A stretch of 64,000 bases of DNA, from contig NZ_FOMZ01000006.1 in NCBI RefSeq assembly GCF_900112765.1, forward strand, positions 281,705 through 345,704, in the 5' to 3' direction. Positions within the stretch are counted from its first letter, which is position 1; each line of letters opens with the position of its first letter. The notes beneath the pieces are model-generated. The model saw only the letters and a list, made by a program, of their open reading frames with translations, had not been told where the DNA came from and did not search any database. The translations under genes and the position numbers were made by a program. This document shows positions 33,966-42,259 of the stretch, piece by piece. This stretch comes from Actinopolyspora alba. GTDB lineage: Bacteria > Actinomycetota > Actinomycetes > Mycobacteriales > Pseudonocardiaceae.

Positions 33966-35330
33966 ATGACCGAGTTGAACCAGTCACCGTCGACGGAGCA
34001 CGTGCGTCCTTCCTGGCGCGCGCTGCTCTCACCGCTCAGCGATCTACTGGTGATCCTGGGCGGGGCACTGTTGGTATGGCGCGCCTGGGTAATCGGCGAA
34101 CGGTTGCTGGCGCGTGGGGTCGACATCTACCTGGACCTGCCGCCGTTGTTCGCCAGCTGGGCGCCGCACACCGGTCCCGGAACGGTGCCCGCGATCCTGC
34201 TCGCGCTGCTGGTGATCATCTCGGGACCGACCTTGGCAGCACGGCTGCGTTGGGGACCGCTGCTGGCAGTCACCTATCCGGTCACGTTGGGCTGGATGTT
34301 CAGCCTGACCATGATCGAGGGCTGGAACTTCGGTGTCGTGACCAAGCTGTCCAACCCCAAGAACTACCTCGCCGAGATCGACCGGGTGGAGACGGTCTCG
34401 TCGATGCTGAGCGGGTTCACCGAACGAATTCTGCTCGAACCCGGCTCGTGGGCGGTGCACGTGTCCGGACACCCACCGGGTGTGCTGATGGTGTTCGTGT
34501 GGATGGACCGGATCGGTCTCGGCGGTGGAATCGCGGCATCCGTGATGTGCATGCTCGTCGGCTCCACGACCGTTCTGTCCATCGCGACCACACTGCGCGC
34601 ACTGGGCGAGGAGCACGTCGCCCGGGCGATGCTGCCGTTCGGGGTGCTGCTGCCCGGCATGGTGTGGATGGGCGTCAGCGCCGACGCGATGTTCGCCGGG
34701 GTCGCGGCGTGCGGGATCGCGTTGCTCGCGGTGGGCACGACCCGGGGCGACAGACTGGGTGATCTGGTGGCGTTGACGAGCGGTCTGCTGCTCGGGTTCA
34801 CGCTCTACCTCTCGTACGGGCTCGTGCTGGTGGGGCTGTTCGCGCTGGTGGTGCTGGCCCTGACGCGCAGACTACGGCCGATCCTGTTCGCGGTCGCGGG
34901 GGTCGTAGTGGTCGTTGTGCTGTTCACCGTGCACGGCTTCTGGTGGCTGGAGGGCTACGAACTCGTCCGGATCCGCTACTACCAGGGCATCGCCGACACC
35001 CGACCGTACAGCTACTTCGTGTGGGCCAACCTTGCCTGTGTGGTGCTTGTCGCGGGGCCCGCGGTTCTGGTCAGCCTGCGGAGATTGGCGACGGCGCCAC
35101 GGCGTCTGGAGCTCGGAGCGCGGCTGCTCACCGTCGCGGCGCTGGTGGCGATAGCCGCCGCGGATCTGTCCGGGATGAGCAAGGCTGAGGTTGAGCGGAT
35201 CTGGCTACCGTTCACCATGTGGCTCGCGGTTCCCTGCGCGGTACTGCCACGGGGACAGCACCGCTGGTGGCTGACAGCGCAGGCAGTGCTGGCGCTGCTG
35301 ATCAACCACCTGGTGATCACACGTTGGTGA
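33966..35330 (+). CDS. Polytopic membrane protein, GT-C glycosyltransferase-like
   Basis: The 454-residue protein has about 11 membrane segments. One conserved loop reads SGHPPGVLMVF, the HPPG motif common to GT-C glycosyltransferases and mannosyltransferase-type proteins of actinobacteria, and a late loop reads SKAEVERIWLPF. These usually act in lipid-linked sugar transfer outside the membrane. No other glycan gene is adjacent, so the donor is unknown. The mRNA looks nearly leaderless with a palindrome overlapping the -10. The GT-C assignment is moderate; an uncharacterised membrane protein remains possible. Confidence 0.7.
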   Translation: MTELNQSPSTEHVRPSWRALLSPLSDLLVILGGALLVWRAWVIGERLLARGVDIYLDLPPLFASWAPHTGPGTVPAILLALLVIISGPTLAARLRWGPLLAVTYPVTLGWMFSLTMIEGWNFGVVTKLSNPKNYLAEIDRVETVSSMLSGFTERILLEPGSWAVHVSGHPPGVLMVFVWMDRIGLGGGIAASVMCMLVGSTTVLSIATTLRALGEEHVARAMLPFGVLLPGMVWMGVSADAMFAGVAACGIALLAVGTTRGDRLGDLVALTSGLLLGFTLYLSYGLVLVGLFALVVLALTRRLRPILFAVAGVVVVVVLFTVHGFWWLEGYELVRIRYYQGIADTRPYSYFVWANLACVVLVAGPAVLVSLRRLATAPRRLELGARLLTVAALVAIAAADLSGMSKAEVERIWLPFTMWLAVPCAVLPRGQHRWWLTAQAVLALLINHLVITRW

Positions 35331-35453
35331 AACAGGGACCGAGGCCGCCCTCCGGAGTACGGTCGAGCCCCACTCGCTCGGGGCCCGACCGGTCCGGTTC
35401 GGCGGCCATCGGAGTGGTTCGTTCGGAGTCGTTCGTGCGGCCTGACCAGAGGC

Positions 35454-35747
35454 TCAGGAATCCCGGTGCAGCGACTCGATCCGTTCGGCCATCGTCAGGT
35501 CGTTCTCGGTCACCCCACCGGCCGAGTGGGTGGTGATCCGCACGGTGAGGCGGTTGTAGTCGTGCACGGACAGATCCGGGTGGTGGTCGGCTTCATTGGC
35601 GAGATGGGCGATCGCGTTGGCGAAGGTCACCGCGGTGAGAAACCCCTTGAGCTTCCAGGTCTTGTGCACCGCCGAGTCCCGGTACTGCCAGTCCCCGAGT
35701 TCGGCGAGCCTGTTCTCGATCGTGTCCTGCGACAACAGTTCGGGCAT
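35454..35747 (-). CDS. 4a-hydroxytetrahydrobiopterin dehydratase
   Basis: ATG 35747 has GAGGAGG 5 nt upstream. The 97-residue protein is a pterin-4a-carbinolamine dehydratase: the IENRLAELGDWQYRDSAVHK strand, FANAIAHLANEADHHPD with the active-site HHPD histidines, and the DYNRLTVRITTHSAGGVTEND strand. It dehydrates 4a-hydroxytetrahydrobiopterin so that it can be recycled. Full length for the family. It is convergent with the GT-C-like gene. Confidence 0.95.
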   Translation of the reverse strand: MPELLSQDTIENRLAELGDWQYRDSAVHKTWKLKGFLTAVTFANAIAHLANEADHHPDLSVHDYNRLTVRITTHSAGGVTENDLTMAERIESLHRDS

Positions 35748-35928
35748 CGAGCCCTCCTCAACGCTGCTCGTCAACGGTCACCGGGTGTCGTGCCCGTGCG
35801 GGAGTTGTACCAGAAGGATCTTCTCCCGACTGATCACCCCGGCCGGGATCACCCCTGTCGATCATCCCGGCCTGGCGCGTCGAAGCGAAACGCGGCTCCT
35901 GCTCGGCGTACCGGGTGGAGCGGACGGC

Positions 35929-36144
35929 TCATCTCCCGGGCGTCTCCTGCTCCGGACGTTGCGGGACACAGCGCTCCACCTCGTCGCTGTTCCCGTACGT
36001 ACCGTCCGGCAGCGCCCGCAACGCACGCAGCGTGCGGGGGTCGGCCTCCCGGTCCTCGGCGTATCGGATCAGCTCGGCCTTGTCCGCGGGGAACTCCAAT
36101 CCCTGCAACGCCTTGTTCACCCGACGTTCGTCGGCATCGGTCAT
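35929..36144 (-). CDS. DUF2795 domain protein
   Basis: ATG 36144, with GAGAGGA 5 nt upstream, gives 71 residues: VNKALQGLEFPADKAELIRY, AEDREADPRTLRALRALPDG and TYGNSDEV. The helical pattern of DUF2795 (LxGxxFPAxKxxLxxxAxxxGA-like, DGxYxSxxEV) is clear. Function unknown; often found near stress or osmotic genes in actinobacteria. It ends with a short glutamate/proline-rich tail. The next gene on the same strand, downstream, is PCD. Confidence 0.82.
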   Translation of the reverse strand: MTDADERRVNKALQGLEFPADKAELIRYAEDREADPRTLRALRALPDGTYGNSDEVERCVPQRPEQETPGR

Positions 36145-36318
36145 GACGATCCTCTCGTGACTCGCGGGGTGTCCGGGGAGCACGGAGCTCCCGTACCGCC
36201 CCGCAGGACTGTTCCGCCGTACGGCTACCCAGTCGGACGAAAACTGACACCCGCCGGTCGGATCCGTAACCGTGCCGAGCACTTCGACGGGTGGGATCAT
36301 CCGTGGGAAGCCACTCGC

Positions 36319-36324
36319 TAACCT
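36319..36324 (+). promoter_or_regulatory. -10 element (TAACCT) for cutA
   Basis: TAACCT ends 6 nt before ATG 36331, and no ribosome site is present. The transcript would begin with the start codon. Confidence 0.4.
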
Positions 36325-36330
36325 GACGGC

Positions 36331-36648
36331 ATGACCGAATACGTGCAGGTTGTCACCACCACCGACTCCGAACACGCCGCCGCCGAGCTGGCTCGTGGTG
36401 TGGTCGGGGCCCGACTCGGTGCGTGCGTACAGGTCGTGCCGATCCGCAGCTTCTTCCGCTGGCAGGGAGGTGTGCAGGACGAGCAGGAATGGCAGTTGCA
36501 GATCAAAACCACCCGGAAGCGGGTAACCGAGCTGCGCGAACACCTGGGGACCCGACACAACTACGACGTGCCGGAGATCATCGTCACGCCGATCGTCACG
36601 GGTGACGAGCAGTACCTGTCCTGGGTCGCGGAGGAGACCAATCCTTGA
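36331..36648 (+). CDS. cutA: Divalent-cation tolerance protein CutA
   Basis: The 105-residue trimeric PII-like protein begins YVQVVTTTDSEHAAAELARG. GARLGACVQVVPIRSFFRWQG and EWQLQIKTTRKRVTELREHL are CutA signatures, and the loop TRHNYDVPEIIVTPIVTG closes the fold. It binds copper and other divalent metals in vitro, but the cellular role is uncertain. Length is exactly typical. It is divergent from the DUF2795 gene, with a leaderless-type start. Confidence 0.93.
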   Translation: MTEYVQVVTTTDSEHAAAELARGVVGARLGACVQVVPIRSFFRWQGGVQDEQEWQLQIKTTRKRVTELREHLGTRHNYDVPEIIVTPIVTGDEQYLSWVAEETNP

Positions 36649-36869
36649 TCGCGGCGACCGCCGCACTCGAGCGTTCGGCGTGAGGTCTTCCGTCACCGGC
36701 GACGAGCAGCGGTGATCACGCCCGAGAATTCCGTTCGGGGCCGTCGTAGACTCTCTCGACAAGTATTTCCACCGCCCCGGTACCGGTTCCCGAAGGAGCG
36801 CGAAAACGGGAATGGATCGGACCGGCAGCAACACGCGTCGCGACCGCGGCGAGGCAAGGACCCAGCCGG

Positions 36870-37187
36870 ATGAAGAAGCCCACCATCACCCGCAACGACA
36901 TCTACATCACGGCGGCAGGCCCCGCCGTGGGGCTGCTCGTGGCGATGTTCACGCTGCACTGGGACTGGTTGTTCGCCGGAATACTGATATCCGCCACCGG
37001 ACTGGTGTGGCTCCGGTTACGACGTGCCGCTGTGGACTGGTCGGTACGGACGGGGCTGCTCGCCCTGTTGCTCGGGCTGTTGCTGTGGCTGTGGCTCGAC
37101 GACGCGCGTTGGGCGATTCTGGGGTTGTTTCCGCTGGTGTTCGTGTTCATTCGCAAGCTGGCCGCCACCGTCGATCAGCATCGCTGA
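36870..37187 (+). CDS. Small membrane protein of unknown function
   Basis: A 105-residue hydrophobic protein with about four membrane segments (YITAAGPAVGLLVAM, WLFAGILISATGLVWL, LLALLLGLLLWLWL, ILGLFPLVFVFIRKL) and a short basic tail. AAGGACC lies about 8 nt before ATG 36870. No family recognised. It is separated from the nucleoside transporter by 390 bp of structured non-coding sequence and ends 30 nt before a strong hairpin. Confidence 0.65.
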   Translation: MKKPTITRNDIYITAAGPAVGLLVAMFTLHWDWLFAGILISATGLVWLRLRRAAVDWSVRTGLLALLLGLLLWLWLDDARWAILGLFPLVFVFIRKLAATVDQHR

Positions 37188-37217
37188 GTCCGTAAGGGCA
37201 GTCCGAGTCCGCACCCG

Positions 37218-37260
37218 GCCCGGAGGGGATCGCTTCCCCTCCGGGCACTGCCCGGAGGGG
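37218..37260 (+). terminator. Double, mutually exclusive hairpins (A-B-A')
   Basis: GCCCGGAGGGG occurs twice (37218-37228 and 37250-37260), with its exact complement CCCCTCCGGGC between them (37236-37246). The central arm can pair with the left copy (11 bp, 7-nt loop) or the right copy (11 bp, 3-nt loop), but not both. It lies 30 nt after the small membrane gene, so it probably terminates that transcript. An attenuator-like switch for the downstream transporter is also possible. Confidence 0.6.
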
Positions 37261-37383
37261 GTCGCAGCCCGTGGGCGGACCGCACCCGTGTGCCGGAAGA
37301 TCAGCGCCCCCTCGGCGATGATCACGTCAGACAGCGGCACCGGCAAGCACAGCTGTGAGCGGGCAACGCCCCGGGGCCCTAAT

Positions 37384-37560
37384 TTCCGCTCGGCACCTAC
37401 GACGTGGTTTCCGCCGAGCGGAAGAGTTCGTTTCCAGGGAGAAACGAAGTGGTTCCGGGGCTGTCGCGGTGATCAGTGGCATGCCAATATTCGGCGACCA
37501 AATTATTCGCGGCGTCGCCGGTTGCGGTCCGCGCAAGGCGAGAACCCGCCGAGCGGACCG
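37384..37560 (+). promoter_or_regulatory. Structured leader of the nucleoside transporter
   Basis: Several perfect repeats lie here. TTCCGCTCGGC (37384-37394) pairs with GCCGAGCGGAA (37413-37423) and, as a 10-mer, again with GCCGAGCGGA at 37548-37557. The latter is also contested by CGGTCCGC (37525-37532) pairing with GCGGACCG (37553-37560), 17 nt before the start codon. TTCGTTTC and GAAACGAA (37427-37434, 37441-37448) form an operator-like 8-bp inverted repeat. The ribosome site AAAGGA is at 37570-37575. Confidence 0.45.
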
Positions 37561-37577
37561 AACGGTGTGAAAGGACG

Positions 37578-38912
37578 ATGCTCGTGCACGTGCTATGGGG
37601 TATTGGCGGCATGGTGGTGCTGCTGCTGATCGCGGTGGCCCTGTCGACCAGCCCACGTTCGATCCGGCCCCGCACGGTACTGGGAGCACTGGCGATCCAG
37701 GTGGTTTTCGCCGTTCTCGTGCTGCGCTGGGAAACAGGAGAGCGGGTGCTGGAGGCGGTCGCCGCGGGTGTGGGCAAGGTGATCGACTCCGCCAACGAGG
37801 GCATCAATTTCATGGTGGGGCCGCTGATCGGCCTGCTGGACGAGGGCAGCACGCTGTTCGCATTCCAGGTGTTGCCGATCATCGTGTTCATCGCCTCGCT
37901 GAGCGCGGTGCTCTACCACTGGCACATTCTGCAGTGGGTGGTACGCATCATCGGTGGCGGACTGCAGAAACTGCTGGGGACCACGAAGGCGGAATCGCTC
38001 AACGCCACGGCCAACATCTTCGTGGGACAGACCGAGGCACCGCTGGTGATCCGGCCGTACCTGGCCAGGATGACCCGCTCGGAGTTCTTCGCGGTGATGG
38101 CGGGTGGCCTGTCCACGGTCGCCGGAACGGTGCTCGTCGGCTACTCGCTGCTGGGAGCGTCACTGGAGTACCTGATCGCGGCCAGTTTCATGGCGGCACC
38201 GGCCGGTCTCCTGATGGCCAAGATCATCGTTCCCGAGACCGAGAAGTCCCACAGCGACGAGGCCGTGGCCGCCACGACGACGGGAACCGGCACGGACGCC
38301 GCGGCGGACGCCTCCGGCGCGGACGAGAAGCCCGACGACGGTGAACGCACCGAGGGGGCCGACGCCGAGCACGACGAGGAGCCCGAAAAACCGCGCAACG
38401 TCATCGACGCCGCGGCGGTCGGAGCCTCCGACGGTCTCAAGCTCGCCCTCAACGTCGGAGCGATGCTGTTCGCGTTCATCTCGCTGATCGCGCTGCTCAA
38501 CCTGATCATCGGCGGGGTCGGTGGCCTGTTCGGCCTGGAGAACCTGACCTTCCAACAGATTCTCGGGTATGTCTTCTCGCCCGTCATGGTCGCCATCGGG
38601 ATCCCGTTCAACGAAGCCGTCGAGGCCGGAACCTTCCTGGGGCAGAAGCTGGTTCTCAACGAGTTCGTCGCCTTCGCCGACTTCGGTCCCATGGCGGAGT
38701 CCGGCGCGTTCACCGAACGCACCGCCGTGATCATCACTTTCGCCCTGACCGGATTCGCCAACTTCAGCTCGCTGGGAATCCTGCTGGGCGGACTCGGCGG
38801 CCTGGTTCCCAGTCGCAGACCGCTGATCGCCCAACTCGGGATCCGAGCCGTGTTGGCGGGCACGCTGGCGAACCTCATGAGCGCCACCATCGCGGGGATG
38901 GTGATCGGTTGA
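37578..38912 (+). CDS. Concentrative nucleoside transporter (CNT/NupC family)
   Basis: ATG 37578 has AAAGGA (37570-37575) upstream; the frame extends higher but without a site. The 444 residues contain the CNT core: [20 protein letters not shown], the [16 protein letters not shown] loop (conserved in NupC for nucleoside and sodium binding), and [20 protein letters not shown]. Between residues about 225 and 275 there is an acidic, low-complexity insertion (runs of D, E, A, T) not usual in NupC. Transport of nucleosides with Na+ or H+ is expected. A perfect 14-bp terminator hairpin follows 5 nt after the stop. Confidence 0.92.
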   Translation: MLVHVLWGIGGMVVLLLIAVALSTSPRSIRPRTVLGALAIQVVFAVLVLRWETGERVLEAVAAGVGKVIDSANEGINFMVGPLIGLLDEGSTLFAFQVLPIIVFIASLSAVLYHWHILQWVVRIIGGGLQKLLGTTKAESLNATANIFVGQTEAPLVIRPYLARMTRSEFFAVMAGGLSTVAGTVLVGYSLLGASLEYLIAASFMAAPAGLLMAKIIVPETEKSHSDEAVAATTTGTGTDAAADASGADEKPDDGERTEGADAEHDEEPEKPRNVIDAAAVGASDGLKLALNVGAMLFAFISLIALLNLIIGGVGGLFGLENLTFQQILGYVFSPVMVAIGIPFNEAVEAGTFLGQKLVLNEFVAFADFGPMAESGAFTERTAVIITFALTGFANFSSLGILLGGLGGLVPSRRPLIAQLGIRAVLAGTLANLMSATIAGMVIG

Positions 38913-38917
38913 TCGCG

Positions 38918-38959
38918 GCACCGTTGTGGCGGTGCGTCCACGCATCGCCACAACGGTGC
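38918..38959 (+). terminator. Strong terminator after the nucleoside transporter
   Basis: GCACCGTTGTGGCG (38918-38931) and CGCCACAACGGTGC (38946-38959) make a perfect 14-bp stem with a 14-nt loop, 5 nt after the stop codon. Confidence 0.75.
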
Positions 38960-39030
38960 ACAGCCGAACGCGGGCGGTCGTCGATGGACCACCCGATCGC
39001 GCACTCGAACACCTTTGACAAGCTGCTGGC

Positions 39031-41160
39031 ATGACCGCAGCCGATACGTTCCCTCGTCACAGCGCCCGGACCCAGGGGTTCAGTCTGGGCGCCCCACGTA
39101 ATTTCACCGTCGCACCGGACGGGCAACGGGTGCTGTTCCTGCGGTCGTCGAGCGGCACCGACCGGAGCAACGCGCTGTGGATGTTGGACACCGGCGACGG
39201 CACGGAGCACCGGGTGGCCGATCCCGCACAGCTCGACGACACCGGGACCACCTCGGCGGCGGAACTGGCCCGTCGGGAACGCCTCCGGGAGCGGGCCTCG
39301 GGGATCACGGCTTACGCGGTGGACGACGACGCCCGGCGAGTGGCCTTCACCCTCTCCGGTGAGCTGTTCGTGGCCGAGCCGGAGAACGGGCTGCTCCGCC
39401 GGTTGCCCGCCCACTACCCCGCCGCGGATCCCAGACCGGACGGCACCGGCACGCGCGTGGCCTACACCTCACAGGGCGGGCTGCGTGTGATCGGGTTCGA
39501 CGGTTCCGGAGACCGGGCGCTGGTCGAGCCCGAACACGAGCGGGTCCAGTGGGGCTGCGCCGAGTTCATCGCCGCGGAGGAGATGAACCGGGCCCGCGGC
39601 TACTGGTGGGCGCCCGACGGTTCGGCGATCCTGGCGGCCCGGGTGGACGAGTCGGGGGTGGCGCGGTGGAACCTCGCCGATCCCGCCGACCCCGCACGCC
39701 CCCCCAGAACGATGCCGTATCCCGCGGCGGGTGAGAACAACGCCGCGGTCACCCTGGAGCTGTTGCGGGTCGACGACACGAAGTTCGGACAACGGACTCC
39801 TGTGCGCTGGGACAACGCTGCCCATCCCTATCTGGTGGCGGCTCACTGGTCCGAACACGGCCGACCGCTGCTGGCGGTGCAGAGTCGTGACCAGCGTAGT
39901 CAGCTGGTGCTGGCGGTGGATCCCGACACCGGTGAGACCACGGAGCTGCACCACGAGACCGATCCGCACTGGATCGAGATCAAGACCGGCTGGCCCGCCT
40001 GGACCCCCGGCGGCGGCCTGGCACGGATCAGCGCGATCGACGGCGCTTACCGGCTCCTGGTCGACGGCGACGACTGGACCGGCCCCACACTGCAGGTCCG
40101 CGCGATTCTGGACATCGGCCCCACCGACGTCCTGGTCTCGGCATCGGCGGCGGACCCCACCCAGGTGCACGTCTACCGGGTGACCGAGGCGGGTGCGCGG
40201 CGGGTCTCCGAGCAGGACGGTGTGCACGGGGCCACCCGTGGCGGGCCGGTGACCGTGCTGTCCTCCAGCGGCACGGAGCGGCTGCACGGCACCGTGCGGG
40301 TATTCCGCGAAGAGGCACCGATCGCCGAGATCACCTCGCTGGCCGAGACGAGCACGATCGCGCCACGCGTCGAACTGCTGCGACTCGGTGCCCGCGAGTT
40401 GTGCTCCGCGCTGCTGCTGCCGCACGGACATCGCCCGGAACACGGCAGGCTGCCGGTACTGCTGGATCCCTACGGGGGGCCACAGGCACAGCGGGTGCTG
40501 CGACGACAGCAGGGGTACCTGACGCCGCAGTGGTTCGCCGAGCAGGGATTCGCCGTGCTCGTCACGGACGGCCGGGGCACGGGAGGACGCGGGCCGGACT
40601 GGGACCGGGCGGTGTCCGGGGATCTCGCGGGCCCACCCTTGCAGGACCAGGTGGACGCGCTGCACGCGTGCGCCGCCGAGCGCACCGATCTGGATCTCGA
40701 CCGGGTGGGGATCCGGGGTTGGTCGTTCGGGGGCTATCTGGCGGCGCTGGCTGTGCTGCGCCGCCCCGACGTGTTCCACGCGGCGGTGGCGGGTGCACCG
40801 GTCTGCGACTGGCGGCTCTACGACACGCACTACACCGAGCGCTACCTCGGCGACCCGAACCGCGATCCCGAGACGTACACGGCGAACTCGCTGCTGCGGA
40901 TGGCTCCCGAGCTGCGCAGGGAGCTGCTGCTGGTGCACGGCACCGTCGACGACAACGTGGTGTTCGCGCACTCGCTGCGGCTGTCGGAAGCGCTGACCTC
41001 GGCGGGCAGATCGCACACCCTGTTGCCGCTGCCCGGCGTGACCCACATGCCGACCTCGGAGAGCAAGAGCGAGAACCTGCTGTTGTTGCAGCTGGATTTC
41101 CTGCGCCGTGCTCTCGAGCTGCCCGCGGCGTCATCGGAGGCTGCCGCTCCGAGCGAGTGA
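39031..41160 (+). CDS. S9 family serine peptidase (DPP IV/prolyl oligopeptidase type)
   Basis: The 709-residue protein has an N-terminal beta-propeller region (about 1-450: FTVAPDGQRVLFLRS, WWAPDGSAILAARVD) and a C-terminal alpha/beta hydrolase. The triad is S565 (GWSFGG), D640 or D641 in HGTVDDNV, and H672 in GVTHMP. The glutamate pair for the substrate N-terminus is in FIAAEEMNRARGYWW, as in dipeptidyl peptidase IV, so it probably removes dipeptides from peptides. There is no signal peptide, so it is cytosolic. The final tail is alanine/serine/glutamate-rich. A terminator hairpin overlaps the stop. Confidence 0.93.
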   Translation: MTAADTFPRHSARTQGFSLGAPRNFTVAPDGQRVLFLRSSSGTDRSNALWMLDTGDGTEHRVADPAQLDDTGTTSAAELARRERLRERASGITAYAVDDDARRVAFTLSGELFVAEPENGLLRRLPAHYPAADPRPDGTGTRVAYTSQGGLRVIGFDGSGDRALVEPEHERVQWGCAEFIAAEEMNRARGYWWAPDGSAILAARVDESGVARWNLADPADPARPPRTMPYPAAGENNAAVTLELLRVDDTKFGQRTPVRWDNAAHPYLVAAHWSEHGRPLLAVQSRDQRSQLVLAVDPDTGETTELHHETDPHWIEIKTGWPAWTPGGGLARISAIDGAYRLLVDGDDWTGPTLQVRAILDIGPTDVLVSASAADPTQVHVYRVTEAGARRVSEQDGVHGATRGGPVTVLSSSGTERLHGTVRVFREEAPIAEITSLAETSTIAPRVELLRLGARELCSALLLPHGHRPEHGRLPVLLDPYGGPQAQRVLRRQQGYLTPQWFAEQGFAVLVTDGRGTGGRGPDWDRAVSGDLAGPPLQDQVDALHACAAERTDLDLDRVGIRGWSFGGYLAALAVLRRPDVFHAAVAGAPVCDWRLYDTHYTERYLGDPNRDPETYTANSLLRMAPELRRELLLVHGTVDDNVVFAHSLRLSEALTSAGRSHTLLPLPGVTHMPTSESKSENLLLLQLDFLRRALELPAASSEAAAPSE

Positions 41161-41188
41161 CGGCCCCTCAACGCGGCGAGGGGCCGTC
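41159..41188. terminator. Hairpin at the S9 peptidase stop
   Basis: GACGGCCCCTC (41159-41169) and GAGGGGCCGTC (41178-41188) form a perfect 11-bp stem with an 8-nt loop, overlapping the stop codon. It lies between convergent genes and could serve both. Confidence 0.7.
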
Positions 41189-41334
41189 GGGAGCACGCAG
41201 CCGATCACCGGGTCGTCCGTCCCCGGCGGGAGGCCCGGTGCCTCCGGTCGGGGGCGATCTCCTGGGCTGTCACGGGTCAGCGCGCCGAACCGCCTCGGCA
41301 CCCGAACGGGAAAGCGCGGACCGGTGAAGCTCCG

Positions 41335-42168
41335 TCAGAGTATCTCCAGCGGCCTCGGCCCACCGGGTGGCGGGAACCGCTCGTCGAGTCGGGACAACTC
41401 CTCGTCCGAGAGCGAGAGGTCGACCGCCGCTCGGTTGTGGTCGACGTGTTCGACGGTCGCCGCCTTGGGGATCGCGCACATCCCGTCCTGCCGCAGCACC
41501 CACGCCAGCGCCAGCTGCGCGGGGGTGACACCGCGCTCGGCGGCCAGCTCGCCGAGCACCCGGTCGTCGAGCAACCTGCCCTGTTCGATCGGGGAATAAG
41601 CCATCACCGGCAGGTTCCGTCGCCGACACCAGGGCAGCAGATCGAACTCGGGGCCGCGGCGGGTGAGGTTGTACAGCACCTGATCGGTGGACACTCGGCG
41701 GCCTGCCTCGGTCGCGAAGAGATCGCTCATGTCGGCCGGATCGAAATTGCTCACCCCGAAATAGCGGATCTTGCCGCTGCGCTGGAGCGACTCGAACGCC
41801 GCCATGGTCTCCTCCAGCGGCGTGGCACCCCGCCAGTGCAGCAAGTACAGGTCCAACCGGTCCGTTCCCAGCCGCCGCAGACTGCGCTCGCAGGCCGCCA
41901 CGGTACCGCCGCGGTCGGCGTTGTGCGGAAACACCTTGGAAACCACGAAGGCCTCGTCCCGCCTGCCCCGCAGCGCGGTACCCACGACCTGTTCGGCGCC
42001 GCCACCCCCGTACATCTCGGCGGTGTCGATCAGCCGGATCCCCGAGTCGAGCCCGTGGCGCAACGCGTCGACCTCGGCAGCACGTCGCGCGTCGCGCTCT
42101 CCCATACCCCAGGTCCCCTGCCCGAGCACGGGCAGCTCGCCCCCTTCGGGCAACGGCAGACTACGCAT
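41335..42168 (-). CDS. Aldo/keto reductase
   Basis: ATG 42168 with AAGGTG 8 nt upstream gives 277 residues; the extended frame has low complexity. AKR features: VLGQGTWGMG, DTAEMYGGG (D and Y of the tetrad), VVSKVFPHN (K), and YLLHWRG (H). The nucleotide end reads AIPKAATVEHVDHNRAAVDL. It is a TIM-barrel NADPH-dependent reductase of the smaller, YvgN/2,5-diketo-gluconate-like type. Substrate unknown. It is convergent with the S9 peptidase. Confidence 0.93.
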   Translation of the reverse strand: MRSLPLPEGGELPVLGQGTWGMGERDARRAAEVDALRHGLDSGIRLIDTAEMYGGGGAEQVVGTALRGRRDEAFVVSKVFPHNADRGGTVAACERSLRRLGTDRLDLYLLHWRGATPLEETMAAFESLQRSGKIRYFGVSNFDPADMSDLFATEAGRRVSTDQVLYNLTRRGPEFDLLPWCRRRNLPVMAYSPIEQGRLLDDRVLGELAAERGVTPAQLALAWVLRQDGMCAIPKAATVEHVDHNRAAVDLSLSDEELSRLDERFPPPGGPRPLEIL

Positions 42169-42259
42169 ATCTCGCACCTTGTCGTTCGGAGAACTCGGAC
42201 AGGGTGCCGGGCTTCCGGGGAGGCTACCCGATACCGATCCCGGCCGAAGCGGACGGTGC

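Noticed and set aside
38941..39030. TTGACA at 39015 as a -35 for the S9 peptidase gene.
   Set aside because: No -10 fits at the proper distance before ATG 39031.
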